Shown piece after piece: positions 35,947 through 44,249 of a stretch of 63,390 nt of DNA. The position numbers and the translations under genes were made by a program. Position 1 is the stretch's first letter, and the number at the start of each line of letters is the position of its first letter. Source of the DNA: Rhizobium sp. Root1220 (GTDB taxonomy: Bacteria > Pseudomonadota > Alphaproteobacteria > Rhizobiales > Rhizobiaceae); the NCBI RefSeq assembly GCF_001426265.1, contig NZ_LMDG01000013.1, positions 1 to 63,390 on the forward strand, in the 5' to 3' direction. The notes under the pieces were generated by a model. That model did no database searches, was not told the origin of the DNA, and saw only the letters and a list, made by a program, of their open reading frames with translations.

Positions 35947-36516
35947 TTACCGGACCAGTCCTAGATTGATCAGTTGGACCCTCCGATTGTCGGCTGCCGC
36001 CGGGTGGCCAGGATCGATAGGCCATTCCTTACCGACGCCGATCGGGTAAAGGCGGTCTGACCGGACCGCAAAGGTCGTCGACAGTGCGTAGGTTATGGCG
36101 TTCGCGCGGTCCTGACTGAGTTTGAGATTGTGCGTTGCATCTCCGGTCGAACTCGTGTGTCCCACCACAAGGAACTTGTATCTGGAGAGATTGGGGTGGT
36201 GCAGTGCGTCGGCGATCATTCCGATCGTCCGATAGGACTGTGGTTCGATGGCGACGGAATCATTCTCGAAATCAATCTCGACAATGAGCTGGGACAGACG
36301 CGACAGATTCTGCCAGTTCGGAAGGTTCGCAACTCCTTTTCCGGTGTTCGCCGCGACCTCCTCGGTCAGCAATGCGACATCGACGGCGGGTGCGGCCTGA
36401 TCGAGCCGTTCCAGTGTGGTGATCAGTTGCTTGTGGTCGATCTCCTGTGCGCTGGCGTAAATCGGGGCAAGCAGGAGGCTGGCTGTTGCCAGCAGGCGAA
36501 GCCGGGCGATGAGCAT
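35947..36516 (-). CDS. OmpA-family protein with C-terminal peptidoglycan-binding domain
   Basis: 189 residues from ATG 36516 (GGAGGAAAG upstream): a signal peptide (LLATASLLLAPIYASAQ), a helical spacer, and an OmpA domain (VEIDFENDSVAIEPQSYRTI, FLVVGHTSSTGDATHNLKLS, RLYPIGVGKEWPIDPG, NRRVQLINLG). It is likely to anchor to peptidoglycan. It lies 24 bp downstream of the cysteine-rich protein gene, so the two form an operon driven from the divergent promoter at about 37.1 kb, which carries the inverted pair of palindromic motifs. Confidence 0.85.
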   Translation of the reverse strand: MLIARLRLLATASLLLAPIYASAQEIDHKQLITTLERLDQAAPAVDVALLTEEVAANTGKGVANLPNWQNLSRLSQLIVEIDFENDSVAIEPQSYRTIGMIADALHHPNLSRYKFLVVGHTSSTGDATHNLKLSQDRANAITYALSTTFAVRSDRLYPIGVGKEWPIDPGHPAAADNRRVQLINLGLVR

Positions 36517-36540
36517 TCTCTTTCCTCCTATCAATGAGTT

Positions 36541-36969
36541 CTAGCGCCATCCGGCGTCTGTGATTGCCTGGTCACATTTTTTGCCATCAACCCGGCTGGT
36601 CTCGATGAGGCAAGAGAGGATGTTGCCGTCTCCCACGACGCCGTTGCAGAACTGAGACATATCATGCTGGCAGACCTTGCTATAGACCATCTGCGCCTCC
36701 TGCCGCTCGCTGATGGAGGCCATCACGCCCGAAAGCGTAGAAGTGCACGTCGGCGAGACCTTGGCTGCATTTTCTTCAAGGCAGCTCTCAATCTTCCCGC
36801 CTCCGAGATTGACGCCCTTGCAGTGCTTCTTGATATCTGCGCCGCACTCCTTGGCAAGCGCTGTCACAGCGTCCGCGTAGCTGATGGTGTCGGCCCGGCT
36901 GGCGGCGGCGTGGGCCATGAAGGCGGCGAACGTGGCTGCGGCGACTAGCATGAGCCTCTTTTGCATCAT
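36541..36969 (-). CDS. Secreted cysteine-rich repeat protein
   Basis: 142 residues with a signal peptide (LMLVAAATFAAFMAHAAASRA) and two cysteine-rich repeats of the Golgi/FGF-receptor cysteine-rich type: CGADIKKHC...SCLEENAAKVSPTC and CQHDMSQFC...SCLIETSRVDGKKC. Each has four cysteines with the same spacing, so four disulfides are expected. The family occurs sporadically in alphaproteobacteria without known function. First gene of a minus-strand operon with the OmpA protein; its promoter region is shared with the divergent HAD gene. Confidence 0.8.
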   Translation of the reverse strand: MMQKRLMLVAAATFAAFMAHAAASRADTISYADAVTALAKECGADIKKHCKGVNLGGGKIESCLEENAAKVSPTCTSTLSGVMASISERQEAQMVYSKVCQHDMSQFCNGVVGDGNILSCLIETSRVDGKKCDQAITDAGWR

Positions 36970-37077
36970 GTCGTGATCCGATCTGAAGTTGTTGAAACCG
37001 TTTCATGCGGCCTTGGGGGACGCCGAATTGTCCCACGCAGGAGCCCCCGTCCTGTGGCCGAAAATTCGGCTCGTTGT

Positions 37078-37124
37078 CTATTGTCCTTTGGGGAGGTCCA
37101 TCCACCCTCCCCAAAGGGCAATAG
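37078..37124. promoter_or_regulatory. 19-bp inverted repeat built from two copies of the shared motif, divergent promoter
   Basis: The left arm CTATTGTCCTTTGGGGAGG (37078-37096) and right arm 37106-37124 pair at 18 of 19 positions across a 9-nt loop. Each arm is itself a version of the TATTGCCCTTAAGGGGA motif seen at four other sites. It lies between the cysteine-rich/OmpA operon (start 36969, minus) and the HAD phosphatase gene (start 37184, plus), well placed to control both. Confidence 0.6.
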
Positions 37125-37183
37125 AACGTTCAATCCTGACGTGCCAATGTATCACCCGACATCCATCCACTAAGGACAAAGAT

Positions 37184-38206
37184 ATGCGTGGCTCGCTTAG
37201 ACTGCGGATATCCATGCTCGGCGCACTCATCGCTGGGGTGCTGGGAGGCGCATCGCAGGCACAATCCGATCCCCTCCCCTCATGGAACGATACTGTGACG
37301 AAGAAGACGATCGTTGAGTTCGTGCAGGCGACAACGGACAATACCAAGCCGACATTCGTACCGCCTGAAAAGCGGATTGCGACCTTTGATCAGGACGGTA
37401 CTCTGTGGGTCGAGCATCCGATGTACAGCCAGGTGATCTATTGTCTCGAGCGCGTTCCGGCGTTGGTTGCGGCCAAACCGAAGCTTAAGAACGTTGAGCC
37501 CTTCAAAACTGTCCTCACCGGGAACCGTGAAGCGATCGCCAAACTGCCGCTCGCCGATCTCGAAAAACTACTTGGAGCCACGCTTTCGGGCATGACGGTC
37601 GAGCAGTTCCAGGCCGAGGCCAGTGAGTGGATTGCTTCGGCAAGGGATCCGCGGTGGAAGCGCCCGTACACAGAACTTACCTACCGGCCGATGAAGGAAG
37701 TCCTCACTTATCTGCGCGACAACGGCTACAAGACCTACATTGTCACAGGTGGCGGGCAGGACTTCGTTCGCGTTTACTCCGACGCCACATACGGGATACC
37801 TCCCGAACAGGTCGTCGGAACGGCCGGGGCAACGAAGTACGAGACGGGCAAGGACGGCAAGCCGTTTCTGCTCAAGGAGCCCAAGCTTCTCCTCAATGAC
37901 AACAATGCCGGTAAGCCCGAGGGAATTCATTTGATGATTGGCAGACGCCCAATCATCGCGTTCGGGAACTCGACCGGCGACAAGGAGATGCTCGAATATA
38001 CCGATGCGGGCGACGGTCCCCGGCTTTCGGTACTCGTCCTGCACGACGACTCCGTCCGGGAATACGCCTATGGCCCGGCAAACGGTCTGCCAAATACGAA
38101 GGTTGGCGCCTTCCCGCAGAAACTTTACGACGACGCCATGAAGAATGGCTGGCCCGTCATCAGCATGAAAGACGACTGGAAGCAGATTTTCACTGACGAG
38201 AAATGA
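37184..38206 (+). CDS. Secreted HAD-superfamily phosphatase
   Basis: 340 residues from ATG 37184 (TAAGGAC upstream): a signal peptide (LGALIAGVLGGASQAQ), HAD motif I TFDQDGTLW (Asp69, Asp71), a helical cap, motif II YIVTGGGQDF, and motif IV region IIAFGNSTGDKEML. This is the phosphoserine-phosphatase-like branch, exported to the periplasm. It probably hydrolyses a phosphate ester there; substrate unknown. First plus-strand gene after the divergent motif pair, followed by a cydB-like remnant and the formylglycine-generating enzyme gene. Confidence 0.85.
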   Translation: MRGSLRLRISMLGALIAGVLGGASQAQSDPLPSWNDTVTKKTIVEFVQATTDNTKPTFVPPEKRIATFDQDGTLWVEHPMYSQVIYCLERVPALVAAKPKLKNVEPFKTVLTGNREAIAKLPLADLEKLLGATLSGMTVEQFQAEASEWIASARDPRWKRPYTELTYRPMKEVLTYLRDNGYKTYIVTGGGQDFVRVYSDATYGIPPEQVVGTAGATKYETGKDGKPFLLKEPKLLLNDNNAGKPEGIHLMIGRRPIIAFGNSTGDKEMLEYTDAGDGPRLSVLVLHDDSVREYAYGPANGLPNTKVGAFPQKLYDDAMKNGWPVISMKDDWKQIFTDEK

Positions 38207-38240
38207 AGTCAGGCCAACTGCAGGCCAAGCGAGGGACGCT

Positions 38241-38505
38241 ATGAGGAGAATACTGGTGGCCGTTTTTTTGTTGGTGTTGATCGGCGTGGCATCCGGCGCA
38301 GCCCTCACTTGATTCCATACGCGCTCACGGTGAAAGACGCCCCGCGCCCGAGGCATCTCTGCGGTTCTTTTTTACGCCGGTGTCGTCGTCCTGCCGCTAG
38401 TCCTTGCGTACACGGCAGGCGTCTATTGGGTCTTTCGTGGAAAGCTGCAGGAGCAACAGAAAGCTGGGGTGGTCCGATCGGAAAGCACTCATGGTCCAAA
38501 ATGAT
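38241..38505 (+). pseudogene. Cytochrome bd oxidase subunit II (CydB)-like C-terminal remnant
   Basis: It begins with a hydrophobic 23-codon frame (RRILVAVFLLVLIGVASGAA), then IPYALTVKDA in the next frame, and after another shift FYAGVVVLPLVLAYTAGVYW and VFRGKLQEQQ up to a stop at 38503-38505. The last block is the C-terminal helix of CydB (LAYTxxxYWVFRGK). About 90 % of the gene is missing and the frame is broken. Either a deletion scar or the trace of an oxidase gene that once separated the phosphatase and FGE genes. Confidence 0.5.
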
Positions 38506-38534
38506 CGCGCAACCAACGAAAAATTGAGGAAGCT

Positions 38535-39536
38535 ATGACATTGGCATTTGACGATGCGAAGCCGTCGTCCGACCCGACGGGCATGGTGTGGATCCCAGGC
38601 CGCACGTTCCTCATGGGATCGAACGATCACTATCCCGAAGAAGCACCGGCCCATGCAGTACAGGTGGATGGTTTCTGGATTGACGAGGCCCCTGTTACAA
38701 ATCGTCAGTTCGGTGAATTCGTCAGAGACACAGGCTATGTGACTTTCGCCGAGATACCGCCTGACCCGAGAGATTATCCCGATGCATTGCCACAGATGCT
38801 CCGTCCAGGATCGCTCGTCTTTCACCAGCCAAAGCGTGTCAGCGGACCGGACATCTCGCAGTGGTGGACGTTCAAGTTCGGCGCGACCTGGCGGCGACCG
38901 GTTGGAGGGCTCAGTGATCTGCGCGGGAAACTGGACCACCCGGTCGTGCACGTCGCCTATTGCGATGCAAAAGCCTACGCGGCCTGGGCAGGTTTAGATC
39001 TCCCGACCGAGGCGGAATGGGAGCTGGCGGCTCGCGGCGGTCTCGACGAGGTGGAGTTTGCATGGGGCAGTGAATTAATGCCGGATGGCGTACTCATGGC
39101 GAATACCTGGCAGGGCACCTTTCCGACGCAGACAACGAAGCCAGCCGGCAGGGAACGGACGTCCGCCGTCCGCTCCTTTCCGCCCAACGGCTACGGTCTC
39201 TACGACATGATCGGCAACGTCTGGGAGTGGACGTCCGACTATTGGTCGATACGGCATCCGACACCGGCCGCCAAATCCTGCTGCCTTCCGCAAAACCCGC
39301 ACAATGGTGACGTTGATACCAGCTACGACCCGGCTCAGCGCATTCGTATTGCACGGCGAGTTTTAAAAGGTGGCTCCCATTTGTGCGCACCGAACTATTG
39401 CCGGCGCTATCGGCCCAGCGCGCGCCATGCTGAACCCGAGGACACCTCCACCAGCCATGTCGGATTTCGATGTGCGAAGAGGGGTATCGTAGTCCCGATT
39501 GGCTCGCCCTGCCGATCGATGACCAAAAGAGATTAG
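38535..39536 (+). CDS. Formylglycine-generating enzyme (sulfatase-modifying factor, SUMF1 family)
   Basis: 333 residues. FGE-sulfatase domain throughout: GMVWIPGRTFLMGS, PVTNRQFGEFV, HPVVHVAYCDAKAYAAWAGL, LPTEAEWELAARGG, NGYGLYDMIGNVWEWTSDY, and KGGSHLCAPNYCRRYRPSAR with the two cysteines (Cys284 and Cys289) that bind copper in true FGEs. That pair distinguishes it from FGE-like proteins of other function. It oxidises the sulfatase active-site Cys to formylglycine. No signal peptide, so it acts in the cytosol before export. It lies between two sulfatase genes, presumably its clients. Confidence 0.9.
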   Translation: MTLAFDDAKPSSDPTGMVWIPGRTFLMGSNDHYPEEAPAHAVQVDGFWIDEAPVTNRQFGEFVRDTGYVTFAEIPPDPRDYPDALPQMLRPGSLVFHQPKRVSGPDISQWWTFKFGATWRRPVGGLSDLRGKLDHPVVHVAYCDAKAYAAWAGLDLPTEAEWELAARGGLDEVEFAWGSELMPDGVLMANTWQGTFPTQTTKPAGRERTSAVRSFPPNGYGLYDMIGNVWEWTSDYWSIRHPTPAAKSCCLPQNPHNGDVDTSYDPAQRIRIARRVLKGGSHLCAPNYCRRYRPSARHAEPEDTSTSHVGFRCAKRGIVVPIGSPCRSMTKRD

Positions 39537-40011
39537 GGCGCGACCGTTTTCGAGCGTAACAACATTACCGTTCGCGGGAACGGCAACATAACGATCGTTT
39601 TCTCGCACGGCTGCGGCTGCGACCAGAACATGTGACGGCTCGTCGCCCCGGCCTTCGAGCGGGAATTTCGAACGGTCCTCTTCGACCATGTCGGCGCCGG
39701 GAAGTCCGACCTTTCCGCCTACGATCCCCGGCCCCTTTGGTGACTACTAACAGGGCCAACCTAAAGTATTTTGTTAGCGTTCATTAGCGATTTGCCTCGC
39801 CTACTAGATGCAGGCAGGATGTGAAGGGCTGGAAAAACCGAGGTGTTGCCAATGGAAATCGTTTTTCAGTCGCATGGTGGTTTCGCACATCCCCCGCTTT
39901 AGGATAGGTCGCCTCAATATCGGTTAAGCACGGGGCTTAGCGCCAAATCCGATCGCTTTGCAAAACGTCTTGAAAACGCCGAGGGGCATTTACCCGGAGC
40001 TTTCCAGCCGC
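39537..40011. other. Gene-free stretch before arylsulfatase 2
   Basis: Nearly 500 bp with no recognisable coding frame. With 40012-40216 it forms a long upstream region for the sulfatase gene; only the palindromic motif at 40012-40030 stands out. Confidence 0.5.
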
Positions 40012-40030
40012 ATGCCCTTAAGGGCAATAT
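40012..40030. promoter_or_regulatory. Shared palindromic motif upstream of arylsulfatase 2
   Basis: ATGCCCTTAAGGGCAATAT, containing the perfect 14-bp palindrome TGCCCTTAAGGGCA, the best copy in the window. Read on the minus strand it gives ATATTGCCCTTAAGGGCAT. About 190 bp upstream of the start at 40217. Confidence 0.6.
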
Positions 40031-40216
40031 TGGCACTGCTGCATACATGGTAGTCTCCGGCCATCGGAGGGGTTTATGCCAAGTGGCGCTCACTCCTTTC
40101 GGGCGTAATACTTTTCGATTGCAAACTGTCACGTACCATCGCGCCAACATATCCGCCGACATGAGGTGGGGCACCTTTATGCCCTTATGCAATCTATAAA
40201 ACGGAGAGTAGGCAAT

Positions 40217-41899
40217 ATGAGCAGCATGAGAAACCTTTGCTTCGGTCTCCTGGCTTCAGCGCTGACGACCGCGCTCGCCGGATCGGCGGTGGCGCAACAG
40301 TCTCCCAAACCCAATATCCTCGTCATCATGGGCGACGACGTCGGTTGGTTCAACATCGGCGCCTATCATCGCGGCATCATGTCCGGCAAGACGCCCAACC
40401 TCGACAAACTGGCGGCAGACGGCATGATGTTCACCGACTATTATGCGGAAGCAAGCTGCACTGCCGGGCGGGCGAGTTTCATCACGGGTGAGATCCCGCT
40501 ACGCACGGGCCTAACGACCGTCGGACAGGCGGGCGCAGATGTCGGCATGCCCGCCAAGGCGTCAACGATCGCCGCCGCGCTCAAGCCCGAAGGCTATGCT
40601 ACCGGCCAATTCGGCAAGAACCATCTCGGCGACTTGAACAAGTTTCTGCCGACCCTGCATGGCTTCGATGAATTCTTTGGCTACCTCTATCACCTCGACG
40701 CGATGTCGGATCCCTATTGGTATTCGTTCCCGGACGACCAGTCGTACCGTGACAAGATCGGGCCGCGTAATCTGGTGCATAGCTTCGCCACGACCACGGA
40801 CGACGCAACAGAGCAGCCGCGCTGGGGCACGATCGGCAAGCAGCGGATCGTAGACGAAGGACCGCTGGCGCCATACCCTGACATGTCCAACGTGCCGAAC
40901 ATGCATGACATAACGCCCAAGGCCAAATACGACATGGGGACGTTCGACGAAGTGCTGGTCAAGGCTTCATGCGACTTCATGGACAAGGCCAAGACCGACG
41001 GAAAACCCTACTTTCTCTGGCACAATACGACCCGCATGCATGTCTGGACGTTCCTGTCGCCGAAGTACCAGGCGATGATGAACAGCCAGACCAACTACGG
41101 TCTCGAAGAGGCCGGCATGGCGCAAATGGATGACAATATCGGCGCCCTCATGAAATGCGTCGAGGACTCCGGCGAGGCCGATAACACCATCGTCATCTTC
41201 ACCACCGACAATGGTGCTGAAGTGTTCACTTGGCCCGACGGCGGCATGACACCGTTCAAAGGCACGAAGGGAACTGTGATGGAAGGCGGCTTCCGTGCCC
41301 CAGCCATCATCCGTTGGCCCGGCAAGGTCAGACCGGGGACGGTAGAGAACGGTATATTCTCCGCCTTGGACTGGTTCCCCACCTTGGTGGCAGCGGCTGG
41401 AAACCCCGACATTACCGACCAGTTGCTCAAAGGCGTGAAGCTGGGTGACGCGACCTACAAGAACCACCTTGATGGTTACAACCAGCTGGACCTTTTGACT
41501 GGCAAATCACCATCGGCACGTCACGAGTTCTTCTATTTCGGTGGCCCTCAGCTCGGTGCGGTCCGCATCGATGACTTCAAGTACCAGTTCTTCCAGCAGC
41601 CACAGGGTTGGCCGGGTGCGAAGGTCACGACGGACATGCCCACGATGGTCAATATCCGTCAGGATCCCTTCGAACGGACGCCATCGATTGGCGGGCAAAG
41701 CCTCAATGACCTCGGCGGTGGCTATATGAACGACTTCTATGCTCGTGAGTTCTGGCGGTTCGTCAGCGTTCAGCAGGAAGTCGGCAAACTTGCGCTAACG
41801 GCGATTGACTATCCGCCGATGCAGGACCCCGCCTCCTTCAATCTGGAAGCTGTGAAGCGCCAGATTGACGCGGCGATCAAGAACAAGCCGGGCAATTGA
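40217..41899 (+). CDS. Secreted arylsulfatase 2
   Basis: 560 residues from ATG 40217 (GGAGAG 10 nt upstream): a signal peptide (LLASALTTALAGSAVAQ), KPNILVIMGDDVGW metal site, catalytic motif SCTAGRASFITG with Cys81, GQFGKNHLGD, IFTTDNGAE, EGGFRAPAIIRWPGKV. Same C-T-A-G-R variant of the sulfatase motif as the other copy, so both probably depend on the FGE 700 bp upstream. Periplasmic type I sulfatase hydrolysing an organic sulfate ester. Paralog of 32140-34059 but shorter in the middle and without duplications. Intact. Confidence 0.92.
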   Translation: MSSMRNLCFGLLASALTTALAGSAVAQQSPKPNILVIMGDDVGWFNIGAYHRGIMSGKTPNLDKLAADGMMFTDYYAEASCTAGRASFITGEIPLRTGLTTVGQAGADVGMPAKASTIAAALKPEGYATGQFGKNHLGDLNKFLPTLHGFDEFFGYLYHLDAMSDPYWYSFPDDQSYRDKIGPRNLVHSFATTTDDATEQPRWGTIGKQRIVDEGPLAPYPDMSNVPNMHDITPKAKYDMGTFDEVLVKASCDFMDKAKTDGKPYFLWHNTTRMHVWTFLSPKYQAMMNSQTNYGLEEAGMAQMDDNIGALMKCVEDSGEADNTIVIFTTDNGAEVFTWPDGGMTPFKGTKGTVMEGGFRAPAIIRWPGKVRPGTVENGIFSALDWFPTLVAAAGNPDITDQLLKGVKLGDATYKNHLDGYNQLDLLTGKSPSARHEFFYFGGPQLGAVRIDDFKYQFFQQPQGWPGAKVTTDMPTMVNIRQDPFERTPSIGGQSLNDLGGGYMNDFYAREFWRFVSVQQEVGKLALTAIDYPPMQDPASFNLEAVKRQIDAAIKNKPGN

Positions 41900-41915
41900 G
41901 CGAAGCCGACGCGAC

Positions 41916-41940
41916 ACGGGTGGCCGAACAGGCCGCCCGT
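41916..41940 (+). terminator. Hairpin after arylsulfatase 2
   Basis: Stem ACGGGTGGCC / GGCCGCCCGT (10 bp, one G-T pair) with a 5-nt loop, followed by TTTGATTG, 17 bp after the stop codon. A likely intrinsic terminator. Confidence 0.6.
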
Positions 41941-42133
41941 TTGATTGAAATGTACCAACGAGCTGGCGCGCTACGGGTCGCTTCCATTGATCTTCTATCA
42001 AGATCGCAATGGCTTACGTGTACAACAGCGAGTTTTCTGTCGGAGATTGTCGAATAAAGATCAGTCGGGGTGTAAACCTATGACGCCTACAAGTGACTGG
42101 TGCTGGTGCCTCCTGCCCACAAATTAATTTGAA

Positions 42134-42319
42134 CTAATTCAACGAAACAATTGACGGTGCTGTTATGCGGCGTGGAGACCACGAGTTTAGCGTCACTTTC
42201 GAGAAATGGAAAAATTCCCAGAGTTGCCGCGTAGCGCTAAATTTAGCACTTTTCGAACGCCTTCCAGGTTGGTCGGCAGGTGTTCCCGTGAACCCTCTTT
42301 TCAACTCTTCATTAGCCAT
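42134..42319 (-). CDS. Small hypothetical protein, weak
   Basis: 61 codons from ATG 42319 with a GAGGAGA site upstream. The sequence (MANEELKRGFTGTPADQPGR, then a basic Ser/Arg-rich stretch) matches no family I recognise. It may be a truncated gene, as the C-terminal half looks like out-of-frame sequence. Confidence 0.25.
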   Translation of the reverse strand: MANEELKRGFTGTPADQPGRRSKSAKFSATRQLWEFFHFSKVTLNSWSPRRITAPSIVSLN

Positions 42320-42658
42320 CACGGTCTCCTCTACCAAAGCCCGGCACGCTTGGGGGCGGACGTCGGGCCTTTGGGGTGGACCGCATGGGTCAAAGCGTCC
42401 AGCAGCGCGTACGCTTGCACTGCGTAGCCGCCGGCCAAGTGCCACGCAGCCCGACAGTGTCGGGAGCCGTCTCGGGCGTCGACCAGATGCTGGACATTGC
42501 GGAGTTCCTACTTTGCCTCGGTGTTCCCGTTCAAACGTCCAGTGCGGCTCCTAGAGCATCACCTTGGGTGCGGACAAGAACCGCAACTCGATTTGGGGCG
42601 CTGATCACGCCGGGCCTGAAAACAAAAAGCCTGCCGCGGGAGGAGGTGCATCGCTTCG

Positions 42659-43029
42659 ATGAAAACCAAGATACCCATTCTCTCCGCACATTTAATAGAC
42701 CCACATCGAACGCCTGGAACAGGTGTTCGAGTTGATCGGCAAGCCTGCGCAACAAAAGACGTGCAATGCCATCCTCGGGATCATCGAGGAAAGCAAGGAA
42801 GCCATGAAGAATTCAAGGGAACAGATGCTCTTGATCGGGCCTTCTCGCGGGGGCGCAGGCCGTGGAACATTATGAGATCAGCCGTTACGGCACGAGGGTC
42901 ACTTGGGCGAAAACCCTTGGTCTTGATGACGTTGCTGAGCTTCTCGCAGCGACCCTGAACGAGGAGGAGACAACAGACGAACTGCTTTCCGAAATAGCCG
43001 AGACCACGGTCAACGCAAAAGGTGCCTGA
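42659..43029 (+). pseudogene. DUF892 (YciE/YciF-like) ferritin-like protein, internally deleted and frameshifted
   Basis: Pieces in three frames read ERLEQVFELIGKPAQQKTCN and AILGIIEESKEAMK, then EFKGTDALD, then AVEHYEISRYGT, VTWAKTLGLDDVAELLAATL and NEEETTDELLSEIAE, ending NAKGA at 43029. These are the central and C-terminal helices of the DUF892 di-iron stress protein family. The N-terminal helix (first about 50 residues) is missing and at least two indels are present. Confidence 0.7.
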
Positions 43030-43085
43030 GCAGCCAGGCGTGCGTGGCTTGGCTTGGCGACGCACGTATTTCGAAGGAACTGAGA

Positions 43086-43316
43086 ATGCAAATCATCAAG
43101 CAGACTATTACCCGCACTGCTTCTGGCACTGCCGTCGAATTCATCGGTGAAGGAGAAGAAAAAATCTCGGTCCTCTTCACCGACACGAATGCGTCACCCT
43201 CCGATACCCTTGCCGTCGACAAGGCGAAGGCCATCATGGTGCAAGTGGCAACCTTCGGCACCAGGTTCGACCGGCTGAGGCAGCAGGTAGTTAGCCGTCC
43301 CGGGAGTCGTCAATAG
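43086..43316 (+). CDS. Small hypothetical protein
   Basis: 76 residues from ATG 43086 (GAAGGAACTGAG upstream). It begins MQIIKQTITRTASGTAVEFI and continues GEGEEKISVLFTD, a beta-strand-rich, acidic N-terminal half with a helical end. Only 57 bp from the DUF892 remnant. Similar short proteins occur in rhizobial stress clusters; function unknown. Confidence 0.5.
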   Translation: MQIIKQTITRTASGTAVEFIGEGEEKISVLFTDTNASPSDTLAVDKAKAIMVQVATFGTRFDRLRQQVVSRPGSRQ

Positions 43317-43491
43317 CAAAAGGCAGGATCCGCCGCACGTTACCGGAGCAATCAATCTGCTCATCCACGCCTTCCCCATGACATCATTGAGGCCCGAGCG
43401 CAGACCTCAAAGTTTCAGGCTCTATGCTTTTCGTGGAACCGGACTGCGGACACTCACGTTGCCGCCGCAGTAAAGAAATGAGTACTGATAG

Positions 43492-43707
43492 ATGCCTTAT
43501 GAATATGGAATGCAGCTGGTTTTTGATCTCGTCGAGCGCACCGTTGTCGTCAGTTTTCGCGATGATCTTAAGCTGCTCGGCCCTTTCACAAGCCAGAAGG
43601 CTGCCATCCGTGCCGGGGAGCAATACTGTCGTGACCACGGCTGGGACGACAGCCTACCACATGGAGACCCAGCCTCGGGTCCGTTTAATCTCCGAGCTAT
43701 GTCTTAG
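43492..43707 (+). CDS. Small rhizobial hypothetical protein
   Basis: 71 residues: MPYEYGMQLVFDLVERTVVV, then GPFTSQKAAIRAGEQYCRDHG. The pattern of a short beta hairpin followed by a helix with GPF...A..AGE.YC..HGW is typical of a family of small rhizobial proteins without assigned role. No signal peptide. Confidence 0.55.
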   Translation: MPYEYGMQLVFDLVERTVVVSFRDDLKLLGPFTSQKAAIRAGEQYCRDHGWDDSLPHGDPASGPFNLRAMS

Positions 43708-43821
43708 TTTATTGCGTTATCACGAGTAAAGCGTACGGTCTGTGCCATCGACCCCACTCTGATGGTAGAGGTCGCTTGGGAGTTACTACTTGCTCTTGCC
43801 GTCGAGCGGAGGAGCACGAAG

Positions 43822-44052
43822 ATGCTGCAATCCCTTATTTTACTTAGTGATTCCGAAATCGAACTCGTCACCGAAGCTGTCAGGGAGTGGTGCCGTGCGC
43901 ATCACCGGGACATAGACAGCGTCGAGGGACGCAGGGCGTTGAACGTAGTCGTCGATTTGGTTCAGTCCAAGTACGCCGTGGAATGTCTCGTCCCCTTATT
44001 GACCCAGCGCCTTGCCCCACTTGGGGATACTTCGGGAGAGCTGGCGCTATGA
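43822..44052 (+). CDS. Small helical hypothetical protein
   Basis: 76 residues from ATG 43822 (CGGAGGAGC upstream): LQSLILLSDSEIELVTEAVR, EWCRAHHRDIDSVEGRRALN, then a helical end. Its stop overlaps the ATG at 44049 of the next open frame, suggesting coupling. Resembles short cytosolic helical proteins common on rhizobial plasmids; no known function. Confidence 0.5.
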   Translation: MLQSLILLSDSEIELVTEAVREWCRAHHRDIDSVEGRRALNVVVDLVQSKYAVECLVPLLTQRLAPLGDTSGELAL

Positions 44053-44060
44053 GGATGTCC

Positions 44061-44249
44061 ATGACCCAAATTGAGCGTCGCGAAAAATTCGCTGAGACTC
44101 ATCAAGTCGCTACTGCACTTATCGATTCTCAACGCGCCGCGCGTGAAGCGAAGACTGCTCGTTTGCGTGCCGCGAGGTTGGCGGCAGAGGCCGATGACAC
44201 TGCAGCTCGCGCCGCTCTGCCTTCTTCTCTAGCCAAAAGAAAAGTATGA
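44061..44249 (+). CDS. Small basic helical protein (KTxRLRxARLA family)
   Basis: 62 residues from ATG 44061 (an upstream in-frame ATG at 44049 overlaps the preceding stop). A single charged helix with REAKTARLRAARLAAEADDT. The same motif (RDAKTFRLREARLAKEQDDR) occurs in the protein at 60744-60968, so the two are paralogs of a short rhizobial family. No signal peptide; a nucleic-acid or ribosome-associated role would fit the charge pattern but is speculation. Confidence 0.55.
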   Translation: MTQIERREKFAETHQVATALIDSQRAAREAKTARLRAARLAAEADDTAARAALPSSLAKRKV

